Shown one piece after another: positions 34,773 to 44,129 of a stretch of DNA of 64,000 bases. A program made the translations under genes and the position numbers. Numbering within the stretch: position 1 is the first letter of the stretch; every line of letters begins with the position of its first letter. Below the pieces are notes generated by a model. The model was not told the origin of the DNA, searched no databases, and was given only the letters and a program-made list of their open reading frames with translations. Source of the stretch: Promicromonospora sp049532985 (GTDB lineage Bacteria; Actinomycetota; Actinomycetes; Actinomycetales; Cellulomonadaceae); the NCBI RefSeq assembly GCF_049532985.1, contig NZ_CP186693.1, forward strand, positions 558,001 to 622,000, read 5' to 3'.

Positions 34773-35732
34773 CTAGACCCACCCTCGTCGGTTCGCCTCG
34801 ACTCCGGCATGGAACCGGCTCCGCGCCCCGAGCGCGGTCAGCACCGCCTGCACGCGGCGGCGCACCGTGCGCGTCGTCGTGCTCTGCTGGCGTGCGATCG
34901 CCTCGTCCTTGAGACCCGCTGCCAGGAGCGTGAGCACCTGGCGCTCGGAGGCAGGCAGGGAGATGCCCTCGTTGCCGAGCGGGACCGCCTGGCTCCACGC
35001 GGCGTCGAAGAGGAAGGCCAGGCCATCCAGGAGCGGTGACGGGTGAACCACCACCGCCGCATGGTTCTGAGCCTCCCGGTCCATGGTCACCAAGGCCGTC
35101 CGCCGGTCCACCAGCACCCCGCGGAAGGCGACGCCTGCCCCGAGCCGGGCTTCTAGCCCGCGCAGGGCGAGGAACTCCTGGGCAAGCTGGTCGGGGAAGT
35201 CGACGGGGTCGCACAGCACGCGGAACCGGACGCCGCGCTCCAGGATCGACTCCTCGACGGGTGCGTGGCCGGGCATGTACGGCTCGTGCTCCCAGACGGC
35301 GACCTCGGTCGAGGCCTCCCGCAGGATCTGGTGATACCGGTTGCCGATGTTCTGCCAGCCCTCGATGTGCTCGATCGCCGTGCCGCCGTCGCCCTGCTGC
35401 GCCGTGCGGAACCGGTACTGCAGGTCCGGCAGGGCCGCACGGACCTCGTGCAGGGCACGCTCCCGCTCGGCGACCAGCTCCCGCACGGCGTGATCGGGTT
35501 CCGCCGCTGCCCAGCGTGGTGAGGGATCGGTCATCTCCAGACCCTTTGCCCGCAGCGCCAGGCCGTGGTCCCGCAGCCACTCCACCAGCGGGACGACACA
35601 TCTCGAGTCCAGGCCGGTCGCCTCCGCGATCTCCGGGATGGTCGTTGCGGCACCGTCGAGCAGTACGGCATAGACATCGGCCGCCCCGTCCGGCATCCCC
35701 AGCCCTCGTGCCAGGGGCTCCTGAGACGACAT
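34773..35732 (-). CDS. TrmB-type / LuxR-HTH hybrid transcriptional regulator
   Basis: 319 residues from the ATG at 35732, chosen because GGAGG precedes it; an upstream ATG at 35789 has no such site. The N-terminal winged HTH (about 14-70: AADVYAVLLDGAATTIPEIAEATGLDS) is TrmB-like, followed by a coiled region (ELVAERERALHEVRAALPDL), a phospholipase-D-like middle typical of TrmB C-terminal domains, and a LuxR HTH at the end (LPASERQVLTLLAAGLKDEAIARQ). Such hybrids are common regulators of secreted enzymes in actinobacteria. It is divergent from the second S8 peptidase with a 142-nt gap and is its likely regulator. Confidence 0.85.
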   Translation of the reverse strand: MSSQEPLARGLGMPDGAADVYAVLLDGAATTIPEIAEATGLDSRCVVPLVEWLRDHGLALRAKGLEMTDPSPRWAAAEPDHAVRELVAERERALHEVRAALPDLQYRFRTAQQGDGGTAIEHIEGWQNIGNRYHQILREASTEVAVWEHEPYMPGHAPVEESILERGVRFRVLCDPVDFPDQLAQEFLALRGLEARLGAGVAFRGVLVDRRTALVTMDREAQNHAAVVVHPSPLLDGLAFLFDAAWSQAVPLGNEGISLPASERQVLTLLAAGLKDEAIARQQSTTTRTVRRRVQAVLTALGARSRFHAGVEANRRGWV

Positions 35733-35874
35733 GCGGCCTCCTTCCTCGTCCGGTCCTGAACCGGACGATGTCCGCAAAGTGAACCCCATTCTCCTGTACT
35801 CGTTACCCGGTGTTCAGGAAGTCTCAGGGCTCGACCACCCCAGGGCCCTGAGCCACCCGCACGAGGAGATCACC

Positions 35875-38800
35875 ATGACAACCCACAGGAGACCCCGCAC
35901 CGGTCCGGTGCTGATCGCCGCGGTAGCGGTGCTCGCCGTCGGGACGACGCCAGGCGCGGCCGCGGCTGCGGCCGGAGCACGCGCCACGGTCGAGGGTGAG
36001 GCGGTCGTCCAGGCAGCCGAGACGCGCACCCTCACGCTCGTCACCGGCGACGTCGTCACCGTCCGCACTCTGCCGGGCGACGCGGACCACCCCGCCATCA
36101 GCATCGACCCGAGCGGGCCCTCGCACGGCCTGGCCATGATCGAGCACACGCAGGACGGCACGTCCGTCGTCCCCCAGGCAGCCCAGGAGGCCCTCGCCCA
36201 CGACGCCGTCGACCCGGCCCTGTTCGACATCGACACCCTGATCGAGGCAGGCTACGACGACGCCGCGACCGACGAGCTCCCACTTGTCCTGGAGAACCAC
36301 GAGGCGGGGTCGTTCCCGAAGACTCCGGCCACGACGCAGGCGGCCGTCGAGTCCCGGCACGAGAGCATCGACGCGCTCGGCGTCGCGCTCGACAAGGCCC
36401 ACGCCGAGATGTTCTGGACCGGCCACGACACCACAGCCGAGCGCGCCAGGGCCCGTACCGGCAAGATCTGGCTCGACGCCCCCGTGAGCGTCGACCTGGC
36501 CGACTCGGTGCCGCAGGTCCGCGCGCCGCAGGTGTGGGACATGGGCTTCGACGGGCAGGGGGTCACCGTCGCAGTACTCGACACGGGCGTCGACGCCTCC
36601 CACCCCGACCTGGCCGGGCGCATCTTCGAAGAGCGGAACTTCACCGACGAGGTCGACGCCACCGACCACTTCGGGCATGGCACCCACGTCGCGGCCACCA
36701 TCGGTGGCAGCGGCACGGGCAACGGCGCCCCGGGCGTCGCCCCGGGCACGACCCTCGTCAGCGGCAAGGTGCTGGACGACGACGGCAACGGAACCATCAC
36801 CTCCATCCTCGAGGGCATGGAGTGGGCGGCGTCCAGCGGGGCCGACGTCATCAACATGAGCCTCGGCACCAAGGTGCCCGACGACGGGCGCGGACCGCTG
36901 AGCGCCGCCGTGGACACCCTCACCGAGCAGTACGGGTCGCTGTTCGTGGTCGCCGCGGGGAACTCCGGGCCCAACACCATCGGCACCCCGGCCTCGGCGA
37001 GCCTGGCGCTCACGGTCGGAGCCGTCGACAAGGCGGACACGCTGGCGGGCTTCTCCAGCACCGGCCCGCGGGTCGGCGACAGCGCCGTCAAGCCCGAGAT
37101 CTCGGCCCCTGGCGTCGACATCCTGGCGGCGCGCGCGGCGGGTACCACCATGGGTACCCCGGCGGACGACCTGTACACCACGGCGAGCGGTACCTCCATG
37201 GCCACCCCGCACGTCGCCGGTGCGGCGGCCCTGCTCCAGCAGGCCAACCCGGACTGGACGGACGAGCAGCTCAAGGCCGGGCTCGTGGGCTCGGCCACGG
37301 AAGGCTCCTATCGCGTGGAGAAGGGCGGCTCAGGCAGGCTCGACATCGAGCACGCCGTGGACCAGGACGCGTACGCGCAGCCCGCGACGCTGAGTCTCGG
37401 CAACGTGCGCTACGCGCAGGCCGGCTCCTACGAGCCTGTCGCGGGCGAGACCGTGCTGCACAACGACGCCGAGCACGAGCGGACGTTCACGGTGACCGCG
37501 GCCGTGTCCTCGGCGTCCGGCGCCGCCGTGCCCGAGGGCGCGGTGCAGCTGGAGGTCCCCGAGGTCACGGTTCCTGCCGGGGGCAGCGTGCCGATCCCCG
37601 TCACTGTCGACCCGAACCTCCTGACGCGCGCGACGCTCTACAGCGGCGTCCTGGTCGCCGTGGCCACGGACTCCTCGGCCGTCGTCCGCGTGCCCCTGTC
37701 GGTCTATGTCGAGCCCCTGCTGTACGAGATCACGGTGACCGCGCTCGGCACCGACGGTATGCCGGTCGCCGGGTCGAGCTTCGCGTACGTGTACGACGAG
37801 AACAGCGGTGCGCGCTACCAGGCGATCTTCTACGACGGCGTCGCCAGTGTGCGCGTCAAGCCCGGTACCTACTCGGTGGAGTCCGTCCTGGTCACGGCGG
37901 ACGCCGGCGGCGAGTGGGCGCAGGACCTCGCCGTCGACGTCCGGTCCGAGGTCGACGCGACCACGAGGGACGTCGCGTGGACGCTGGACGCTCGTGAGGC
38001 GAGCCGTCTCGGCTTCGACACCGGTGAGCGCGCCACCGAGCTCCAGGGCGGCGCCGTGTCGTTCCGTCGCGAGACCACCCCCGGCAGCTACCACGACACG
38101 ACGCTGCTCGTGCCGGCGGACTTCAAGCGGTTCGGTATCTTCCCAGCGTCGGCACCGTCCGTGGGCACCCGGGACGTAACGGTCCACTCGACGCTGACGG
38201 CTCCGGACCTGACGGCCGCGGTCGGGCGAACGGCCCTGGACCCGACTCCGCTGGACGGTGCCAGGCCGTACGAAGGCAAGGATGCGTTGCGACTGGTCGA
38301 GGTGGGCGACGGAACTGCGGCGGGGTACCGCGGCAAGGATGCTCGCGACCGGCTCGTGCTCGCCACGGTGGCTGACGGTGTGAGCCCGGCCCAGGTCATC
38401 GAGACCGCCGCGGCACGGGGAGCGGCCGCCGTTGCGCTGAGCAACGACACCCCGGGGCGCCTGGTCGCCGAGGCGGGCTCGACGGCCGTGCCTGCGTTCG
38501 CCCTGCGCGGCGCCGACGGGCAGCTCCTGAGGGACCTGGCCGCACGGGACGAGCGGGTTCGGGTCACGCTCAGCGGGACGCCCTACAGCCCGTACGTCTA
38601 CGGCCTCGTCACGCCGTTCCGCGGTGCGGTCCCGGCCGACGTGAGCCACCTGCCGCTGGACGGAGCCGCCGTCGTCACGTCGCGAACCTACGCCCGAGGT
38701 ACGACCGACGGGTCCGCGCTCGTGAGCAGCCGCCGGACCGGGAACAACTCCTACGTCCCGACGGAGGTTCCCGTCCGCCTCGGTACGGTCCAGGAGTGGG

Positions 38801-39618
38801 TGCTGAGCGCCGACCCGCGCACCCAGTACCAGAACGGCGTCGCGCTCGGTGCTACTGGTCTGGCCTACTTCGAGCCGGCCTGGCACTCTTACGAACCCGG
38901 TGCCCGAGAGACCGGCGAGTGGTTCGCGGCGGTCAACAACTCCCGGATCAACCCGCGCATCTCCTCGGCGTTCGCCGAGCTGCGCTACACCACGCCGCAG
39001 CTCTCCCTGGGTGCGACCGCCTTCCCCGACGGCGACCCGGCGCACGGGACCTCCCTCGCCGCCTTGGCGGACGCGGTGTCTGTGACGCTGTTCAAGGACG
39101 GTGTGCAGGTGGGGCGGTCCGGGTTCGCAACCGGAACCTTCCCGATCACCGACGGCGTAGCCGGGTACGAAGCCGTCATGGACGCGCGGCGTGACGTGGC
39201 CGGCTGGGAGTATGCCCCGCACACGATCACACGGTGGACCTTCCGCGCGGGCGGCGAGGCCGCGTGGGGAGCGCACCCGATCTCGATGCCGCAGGTCTCC
39301 TACGACGCCGGCGTCGGGCTCGACAACCAGGTGGCGGCGGATCGCCCGCAGACTCTGACCGTGACGGCGACGCCGTGGCGGGACGGCGGCCCGGAGGTCA
39401 CCGAGGTGCGGACCTGGGCGTCGTTCGACGACGGCAGGACCTGGCGGGAGCTACGGCTGACCGGGACCGGCGAGCCGAGCGTGAGGACCGCGCGGTTGCC
39501 GCTGCCGCGCGGAACCAAGGCACGATACGTCAGCCTCCGTACGGTCGCGACGGATACGAACGGGCACACGGTCGACCAGACGGTGGACCGGGCCTTCGGG
39601 GTGCGGCACGGCCGCTGA
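35875..39618 (+). CDS. Giant secreted S8 subtilisin-like peptidase with PA domain
   Basis: 1247 residues, ATG 35875 behind GAGGAG. Signal peptide about 1-32, propeptide-like part (TLTLVTGDVVTVRTL near residue 52), catalytic domain with Asp236 (VAVLDTGVD), His268 (FGHGTHVAA) and Ser441 (SGTSMATPH). Oxyanion Asn in AAGNSGPN. Beta domains follow; residues about 820-910 look like a protease-associated domain (RLVLATVADG, AAARGAAAVALSND). No anchor at the C-terminus. Paralogous to the peptidase at 19576-23052, longer mainly by the PA domain. Divergent regulator at 34773-35732; terminator 12 nt after the stop. Confidence 0.93.
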   Translation: MTTHRRPRTGPVLIAAVAVLAVGTTPGAAAAAAGARATVEGEAVVQAAETRTLTLVTGDVVTVRTLPGDADHPAISIDPSGPSHGLAMIEHTQDGTSVVPQAAQEALAHDAVDPALFDIDTLIEAGYDDAATDELPLVLENHEAGSFPKTPATTQAAVESRHESIDALGVALDKAHAEMFWTGHDTTAERARARTGKIWLDAPVSVDLADSVPQVRAPQVWDMGFDGQGVTVAVLDTGVDASHPDLAGRIFEERNFTDEVDATDHFGHGTHVAATIGGSGTGNGAPGVAPGTTLVSGKVLDDDGNGTITSILEGMEWAASSGADVINMSLGTKVPDDGRGPLSAAVDTLTEQYGSLFVVAAGNSGPNTIGTPASASLALTVGAVDKADTLAGFSSTGPRVGDSAVKPEISAPGVDILAARAAGTTMGTPADDLYTTASGTSMATPHVAGAAALLQQANPDWTDEQLKAGLVGSATEGSYRVEKGGSGRLDIEHAVDQDAYAQPATLSLGNVRYAQAGSYEPVAGETVLHNDAEHERTFTVTAAVSSASGAAVPEGAVQLEVPEVTVPAGGSVPIPVTVDPNLLTRATLYSGVLVAVATDSSAVVRVPLSVYVEPLLYEITVTALGTDGMPVAGSSFAYVYDENSGARYQAIFYDGVASVRVKPGTYSVESVLVTADAGGEWAQDLAVDVRSEVDATTRDVAWTLDAREASRLGFDTGERATELQGGAVSFRRETTPGSYHDTTLLVPADFKRFGIFPASAPSVGTRDVTVHSTLTAPDLTAAVGRTALDPTPLDGARPYEGKDALRLVEVGDGTAAGYRGKDARDRLVLATVADGVSPAQVIETAAARGAAAVALSNDTPGRLVAEAGSTAVPAFALRGADGQLLRDLAARDERVRVTLSGTPYSPYVYGLVTPFRGAVPADVSHLPLDGAAVVTSRTYARGTTDGSALVSSRRTGNNSYVPTEVPVRLGTVQEWVLSADPRTQYQNGVALGATGLAYFEPAWHSYEPGARETGEWFAAVNNSRINPRISSAFAELRYTTPQLSLGATAFPDGDPAHGTSLAALADAVSVTLFKDGVQVGRSGFATGTFPITDGVAGYEAVMDARRDVAGWEYAPHTITRWTFRAGGEAAWGAHPISMPQVSYDAGVGLDNQVAADRPQTLTVTATPWRDGGPEVTEVRTWASFDDGRTWRELRLTGTGEPSVRTARLPLPRGTKARYVSLRTVATDTNGHTVDQTVDRAFGVRHGR

Positions 39619-39630
39619 CACGATGTGCCA

Positions 39631-39665
39631 GGGCGGGGAAGGGCGGGACACGCCCTTCCCCGCCC
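39631..39665 (+). terminator. Terminator of the second S8 peptidase gene
   Basis: Perfect 15-bp stem GGGCGGGGAAGGGCG / CGCCCTTCCCCGCCC with loop GGACA, the same pentaloop as the terminator at 23060-23092. Confidence 0.9.
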
Positions 39666-40048
39666 CGGCCGAGCTGGACGTCTTCGTCCGTCGCTTTGTG
39701 GATGCACACCCAGCCACCGGTTGCCCCATCAGCTCGACAACTGCACCTGCGGTCCGGTCCGCGCCCACAAGATCCCGGCCAACGGCGCACGCGGCGGAGC
39801 GAGCTCACCACCGGTGCCGGGCAACTCGTCGGGGTACTTCCGTGGTGCCGACATAACTCCCAACCCTTCGGGTCTTCGATGTCTCCATCAAACCCGGGGC
39901 GCGACACTGCTGCTTCCTCGTCTCGCTGCACTTCACGCGCCTGCTGCCGCTCCGGCCGTACTCGGTCTGGGAGCCGGTCCCGGCGGGCGATGGTTCGCAT
40001 GACCGCTCTGCCCGTGCTCGCGATCGCGTTTCGTGCCCGGCGGGAGTG

Positions 40049-40138
40049 ATCTGAACGTCTGCCGGTACGCCATGGGTGAGAGACCGATGGCGGCTGCGAG
40101 GTGGTTGCGGAGCGACGTCGGTGAGGGTCCGGCCAGAC
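40049..40138 (-). pseudogene. AraC/GlxA-type regulator C-terminal remnant
   Basis: Minus-strand reading gives SPTSLRNHLAAAIGLSPMAY followed by RQTFR, the second HTH and C-terminal end of GlxA-like AraC regulators. The rest of the gene is missing. Confidence 0.65.
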
Positions 40139-40216
40139 ACCGAGGTCAGCAGCATCAAGCCACCCGACGTGCACGGCAGTCTCTAGCCGCTGCTGGTGGC
40201 GGCCCGGCGGGCGGTG

Positions 40217-40366
40217 TCAGTCGACGGGCTCGATCAGATCCGGGCCGTTGTTCCGCACGTTGCCCACAGCAGTGCCGACCTTCACGGGCGTCAGATGAGG
40301 TTCGGGGATCGACGCGATCAGGGCGTCGACCTGGTCGCCGTCGGTCAGGTCCGGGTCGAGCCACCG
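40217..40366 (-). pseudogene. SRAP (HMCES/YedK-type) C-terminal remnant
   Basis: Ends with HRWLDPDLTDGDQVDALIAS, then VGTAVGNVRNNGPDLIEPVD and a stop: the conserved C-terminus of SOS-response-associated peptidases (VNNVRNDGPELIEP in intact members). The catalytic Cys2 and the rest of the domain are absent, so no activity is expected. Confidence 0.75.
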
Positions 40367-40759
40367 GTGCTTCGGCCTACGATCCTCAGTTCTCCGTCGA
40401 TCGGGAGGCTCGCTACGACCTCCCGGGGCGCGGACGGGGCCCGATGACCGCACCGCAGATGACGTCGACGGTGTCACGGCGCTTGACCGTCAACCCTATC
40501 TGCACCAGGCAATCTGGGGCGAGGGCGGGGAGTCGCGTGGCAAGGCAACCAGGCATCAGACGCCGGACGACGCTCGGAGCGCTCCTTCGGCCTGTGGCGG
40601 CCGCTCATCGTTCCACGTGCTGGCGCGCGCACGGGCCCGCTGCCGTGATTCCGGGGCGTCGTCGGGCACCGCAGCGCACTTCGGGCTGCTTCTGGCGCCG
40701 TCTCGGGGTCAACGAGGACGCGATGGACGAATTTCGGCGACACTGTTACCGTTAAATGT

Positions 40760-41596
40760 ATGGACGCTGCGACGGACGGCTCGTGCTCGCGCTTCGTTGA
40801 GACCGACGGACTGCGGGTGCACTACAAGCGTGTCGGAGGTGGTCCGACCCTCCTGCTCCTGCACGGCTCAGGGTCGTCACTGGACACCTTCGATCCCGTA
40901 GCGGAGCGCCTGGCACTGCGGGCAGACGTGCTGCGGCTGGACCTTCCCGGGTTCGGGCTGACCGGTCCCCGACCCGATCGCGACTACCGCATCAGCACCA
41001 CCGCAGGCACGGTGCGACGCACCCTGGAAGAACTTGGCATCTCCCGTGCGGTCGTTGCCGGGAACTCACTGGGCGGCAACATCGCCTGGAACCTGGCCCT
41101 GGACGCGCCCACCCTGGTCGACGCCTTGGTGCTGATCAACGCGACCGGCTACCCCGGCAAGAAGCCACCCCTGGCGATGCGGTTGGCCCGCAGCCCAGTA
41201 GGCCGAGCGGTCATCCGGCTAGGCAGCGGTCGCGCCGCAGTGGAACGCAATCTGCGCGCCAGCGTCGGGCCCGGCTCGCGTGATTCCGTGACGCCCGCCC
41301 TGGTCGACCGGGTACACGCGATGCTGAACCGGCCGGGAAACCAGGAGGCGTTCATTGACTTTGCCAGGACCACTCAGCAGGACCGCTCCGCGCTGATCCC
41401 CAGGATCACAGCGCCGACACTCGTGATCAGCAGCCATGGCATGGATGGGCAGCACTTCGCCCGTGACCTGCCGCAGGCTAGCGAGCAGGTCCATCCCACC
41501 GGCGGCCACCTGCTGCCCGACGAGGATCCCGACTGGGTCGCCTCGGCGATCGAGCACTTCCTCGACTCCCTCGACCTCAAGGACGGATCGCGATGA
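40760..41596 (+). CDS. Alpha/beta hydrolase 1 of the oxidative catabolic cluster
   Basis: 278 residues. LLLLHGSGSSLDTFD is the oxyanion-hole segment, GNSLGGN the nucleophile elbow, and GGHLLPDEDP the His. The acid is probably Asp in ISSHGMDGQ. Similar to C-C bond hydrolases and lactonases. No Shine-Dalgarno is seen; a TACCGT hexamer at 40747-40752 is placed for a leaderless transcript. First gene of an operon: it overlaps the next by 4 nt. Confidence 0.87.
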   Translation: MDAATDGSCSRFVETDGLRVHYKRVGGGPTLLLLHGSGSSLDTFDPVAERLALRADVLRLDLPGFGLTGPRPDRDYRISTTAGTVRRTLEELGISRAVVAGNSLGGNIAWNLALDAPTLVDALVLINATGYPGKKPPLAMRLARSPVGRAVIRLGSGRAAVERNLRASVGPGSRDSVTPALVDRVHAMLNRPGNQEAFIDFARTTQQDRSALIPRITAPTLVISSHGMDGQHFARDLPQASEQVHPTGGHLLPDEDPDWVASAIEHFLDSLDLKDGSR

Positions 41597-42492
41597 CACT
41601 GCCGTACTTCACCGCCCGCGGTGAGACCGTCGCACTGGACGACGCCCTGCGCGCCCAGGTCCGCGGCGACTTCATGCGGTGCAGCGACGGGATCACCCAG
41701 TACGAGCTGACCGGGCCCGCAGAGGGACAGCTGGTGCTGCTGGTCCCGGGTCTGACCATCCCGCTGGACTACTGGGACCCGATGGTCACCGAGCTGCACG
41801 AGCGCGGCTACCGCACCCTCACCTACAGCGGATACGGGCGCGGCTACTCCGACCGGGTCACCGCGTCGTACGACGAGTCGCTGTTCGTGCGCCAGATCCA
41901 GGACCTCGTCCACGGGTTGGGAGTGGCGCCACGGCACGTCATCGGCAGCTCCATGGGCGCGGTCGTCGGCATGCTGTACGTCCTCCAGGCTCGGTCGACG
42001 GTGTCCAGCCTGATGATCGTAGGGCCGGCCGGCCTGCTCGCCCGCAAGCCCCCGATCGCCGCGCTCCTGCGGATCCCGGTCGTGAATCGGCTGCTCGGCT
42101 CCGCGCTGGGTCGCACGCTGCTGGAGGGGCATCTCAGCCACAACCTGCGCGACCCCGCCCAGGTCGAACGGCTCGCCGCGCTGGTCCGACCGTGCTACCA
42201 GGTCGAAGGCTCGATCTACGCGTTGTGCGCCACCCTCGCCGACTTCGCACTGGCGGGCCGTCAGGACCTCTACCGCGCCGTGCGGAACTCCGGGCTGCCG
42301 ACCATGTTGCTGTGGGGCGACGAGGACCAGGTGACCCCGGCAGCCCGCTGGGACGAAGCGATGGAGCTGCTGGCCCCGACCCAGGCCGAGCTCGTCAGGC
42401 AGACGGGGCACATGGTCTCGTTCGAGCGTCCGGATCTGACGGCACAGCTCTTCACCGAATTCGTCACCACCCATCAGGGAGCACAACCATGA
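41593..42492 (+). CDS. Alpha/beta hydrolase 2 of the oxidative catabolic cluster
   Basis: 299 residues, ATGA overlap with the gene before and after. Core motifs: VLLVPGLTIPLDYWDPM, GSSMGAVVGM (nucleophile Ser), LLWGDEDQVTP (acid Asp) and RQTGHMVSFERPD (His). Distinct from hydrolase 1, with a longer cap region (about residues 135-215). Two hydrolases with a flavin hydroxylase suggest ring or ester cleavage after hydroxylation. Substrate unknown. Confidence 0.87.
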   Translation: MTLPYFTARGETVALDDALRAQVRGDFMRCSDGITQYELTGPAEGQLVLLVPGLTIPLDYWDPMVTELHERGYRTLTYSGYGRGYSDRVTASYDESLFVRQIQDLVHGLGVAPRHVIGSSMGAVVGMLYVLQARSTVSSLMIVGPAGLLARKPPIAALLRIPVVNRLLGSALGRTLLEGHLSHNLRDPAQVERLAALVRPCYQVEGSIYALCATLADFALAGRQDLYRAVRNSGLPTMLLWGDEDQVTPAARWDEAMELLAPTQAELVRQTGHMVSFERPDLTAQLFTEFVTTHQGAQP

Positions 42493-44057
42493 GCAACCAC
42501 CCGATCGACGTGCTGGTCGTAGGCGCAGGCCCGGCAGGAGCCACCCTGGCGATCGATCTGCGCCGTCGCGGTCACACCGTGCGGATCATCGACGCGTCGA
42601 GGGGCGCGTTCGACGGATCACGCGCCAAGGGCGTCCAGCCCCGCACCCTGGAAGTGCTCGAGGACCTGGACACGATCAACGACGTGCTAGCCGGAGGCAG
42701 CACCTACCCGCTGATGGGAATCCACTTCGGCCCGCTGACCGCCCCGTGGTCGATGAACAAGACCCGCCGACCTCGCCCCGGGGTCCCCTACCCGAACACG
42801 TGGCTCATCCCGCAGGACCGCACCAACGCCGCCCTGCACGCGAGCCTTGGTCGCCTCGGGCTTGTCGCAGAGTTCGGAAAGACCCTGACAGCACTCACCC
42901 AGGACGATGAAGTCGTCACGGCGACGATCCAGCAGTCCGACGGACCCGCCGGCGAGCCCGAGCAGGTCGCAGCCCGGTATCTGGTCGGGGCCGACGGGGC
43001 GTCCAGTCGCGTGCGCAAGGCCCTGGGCATCGAGTTCGCCGGCAGCACCGACGACGCTGACCGGGTCATCATCGCTGATGCGGAGACCTCGGGACTCTCC
43101 CGCAACCGCTGGCACGTCTGGCCAGGGCTGGGGAGGACGTTCGTCGGTGCCTGCCCGCTGCCCCACTCCGAGGCGTTCCAGTGGATGATCCGGATCAGCC
43201 CGGAGGAGACCCCCGACCTTGGTCACGATGCGATCCGTCGGCGCATCGCGGACCGGATCGGCTCAAGGGTCTCGCTCGGCGAGATCTCCTGGACATCGGT
43301 GTTCCGTCCGAACATCAGGCTCGCTGGCTCCTACCGGCAAGGACGTGTGTTCATTACCGGAGACGCTGCTCACGTGCATACGCCCGCGGGCGCCCAGGGT
43401 CTGAACACGGGGATCCAGGACAGCTACAACCTCGGGTGGAAGCTCTCCCAGGTCATGGCAGGAGCGCCCGACGCGCTCCTGGACTCCTACGAAGCCGAAC
43501 GCAGGCCGATCGCCGCAGCGGTCCTGGGGCTGTCCACCAAGAAGTACGAGGGGCTCGGCACCCTGGATCTGTCCAGCATCACGCGCGGTGACGCCGAGCA
43601 ACAGCTCGGAGTCAACTACCGCCACAGCCCGCTGACCGGTCCGGTCGGTCAGACAGGCCGGCTGCAGGTCGGCGACCGGGCGCCCGACGCGCGCCTGACC
43701 ACGGCTTCCGGCACACCACGACGCCTGTTCGACGTCTTTCACGGGCCGCAGTTCACACTCATCGGCTTCGGCGCGGCCACCAGCACCGATGTCGCTGACG
43801 TGGCATGGCCAGATGCTGGTGCCGGCCTGACGCGGATCGTCATCACCGCCGAGGCGTCCACCCACCTCGGGGATCCCGCGGTTCTCCACCTCGTCGACAC
43901 CCTCGGAGAGTTCGCCGACGTGTACCGGCCGGACCCCGGGACGCTCCTGTTGGTCCGACCAGACGGATACCTCGCCGCGATCATCGATCGCACCACTGCG
44001 GCTGCCCTCACCGCGGCGACCGCGCCCCTGCACCCCTCTCTGCGGACCCACGAATAG
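42489..44057 (+). CDS. Class A FAD-dependent aromatic hydroxylase (PheA/TfdB/MhpA type)
   Basis: 522 residues. FAD motif VLVVGAGPAGATLAIDLRRRG (in part), DG motif VGADGASSRVRKALG, and GD motif VFITGDAAHVHTPAGAQGLN with GIQDSYNLGWKL. The last ~130 residues (VGDRAPDARLTTASGTPRRL start) form the thioredoxin-like dimer domain of phenol hydroxylase-like enzymes, without the active Cys pair. Uses NAD(P)H and oxygen to hydroxylate an aromatic or polyketide-like substrate. Such enzymes also inactivate antibiotics (for example rifampicin monooxygenase), which is an alternative role. Confidence 0.9.
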   Translation: MSNHPIDVLVVGAGPAGATLAIDLRRRGHTVRIIDASRGAFDGSRAKGVQPRTLEVLEDLDTINDVLAGGSTYPLMGIHFGPLTAPWSMNKTRRPRPGVPYPNTWLIPQDRTNAALHASLGRLGLVAEFGKTLTALTQDDEVVTATIQQSDGPAGEPEQVAARYLVGADGASSRVRKALGIEFAGSTDDADRVIIADAETSGLSRNRWHVWPGLGRTFVGACPLPHSEAFQWMIRISPEETPDLGHDAIRRRIADRIGSRVSLGEISWTSVFRPNIRLAGSYRQGRVFITGDAAHVHTPAGAQGLNTGIQDSYNLGWKLSQVMAGAPDALLDSYEAERRPIAAAVLGLSTKKYEGLGTLDLSSITRGDAEQQLGVNYRHSPLTGPVGQTGRLQVGDRAPDARLTTASGTPRRLFDVFHGPQFTLIGFGAATSTDVADVAWPDAGAGLTRIVITAEASTHLGDPAVLHLVDTLGEFADVYRPDPGTLLLVRPDGYLAAIIDRTTAAALTAATAPLHPSLRTHE

Positions 44058-44129
44058 GGCGGCTGCCACGTAGATGAGCGACAACCACTACAGCCCCGTG
44101 CGGGTCCCTTCCGCGAAGCAGGCCTGCCC

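Larger units (their letters stand above)
39666..40759. other. 1.1-kb stretch of degraded gene ends
   Basis: No intact gene. Two recognisable minus-strand 3' ends (AraC/GlxA type at 40049-40138, SRAP/HMCES type at 40217-40366) are listed separately. Other short frames (for example ELDVFVRRFVDAHPA near 39670) look coding-like but are not recognised. The stretch looks like debris left after repeated deletion or exchange at one place. Confidence 0.6.
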
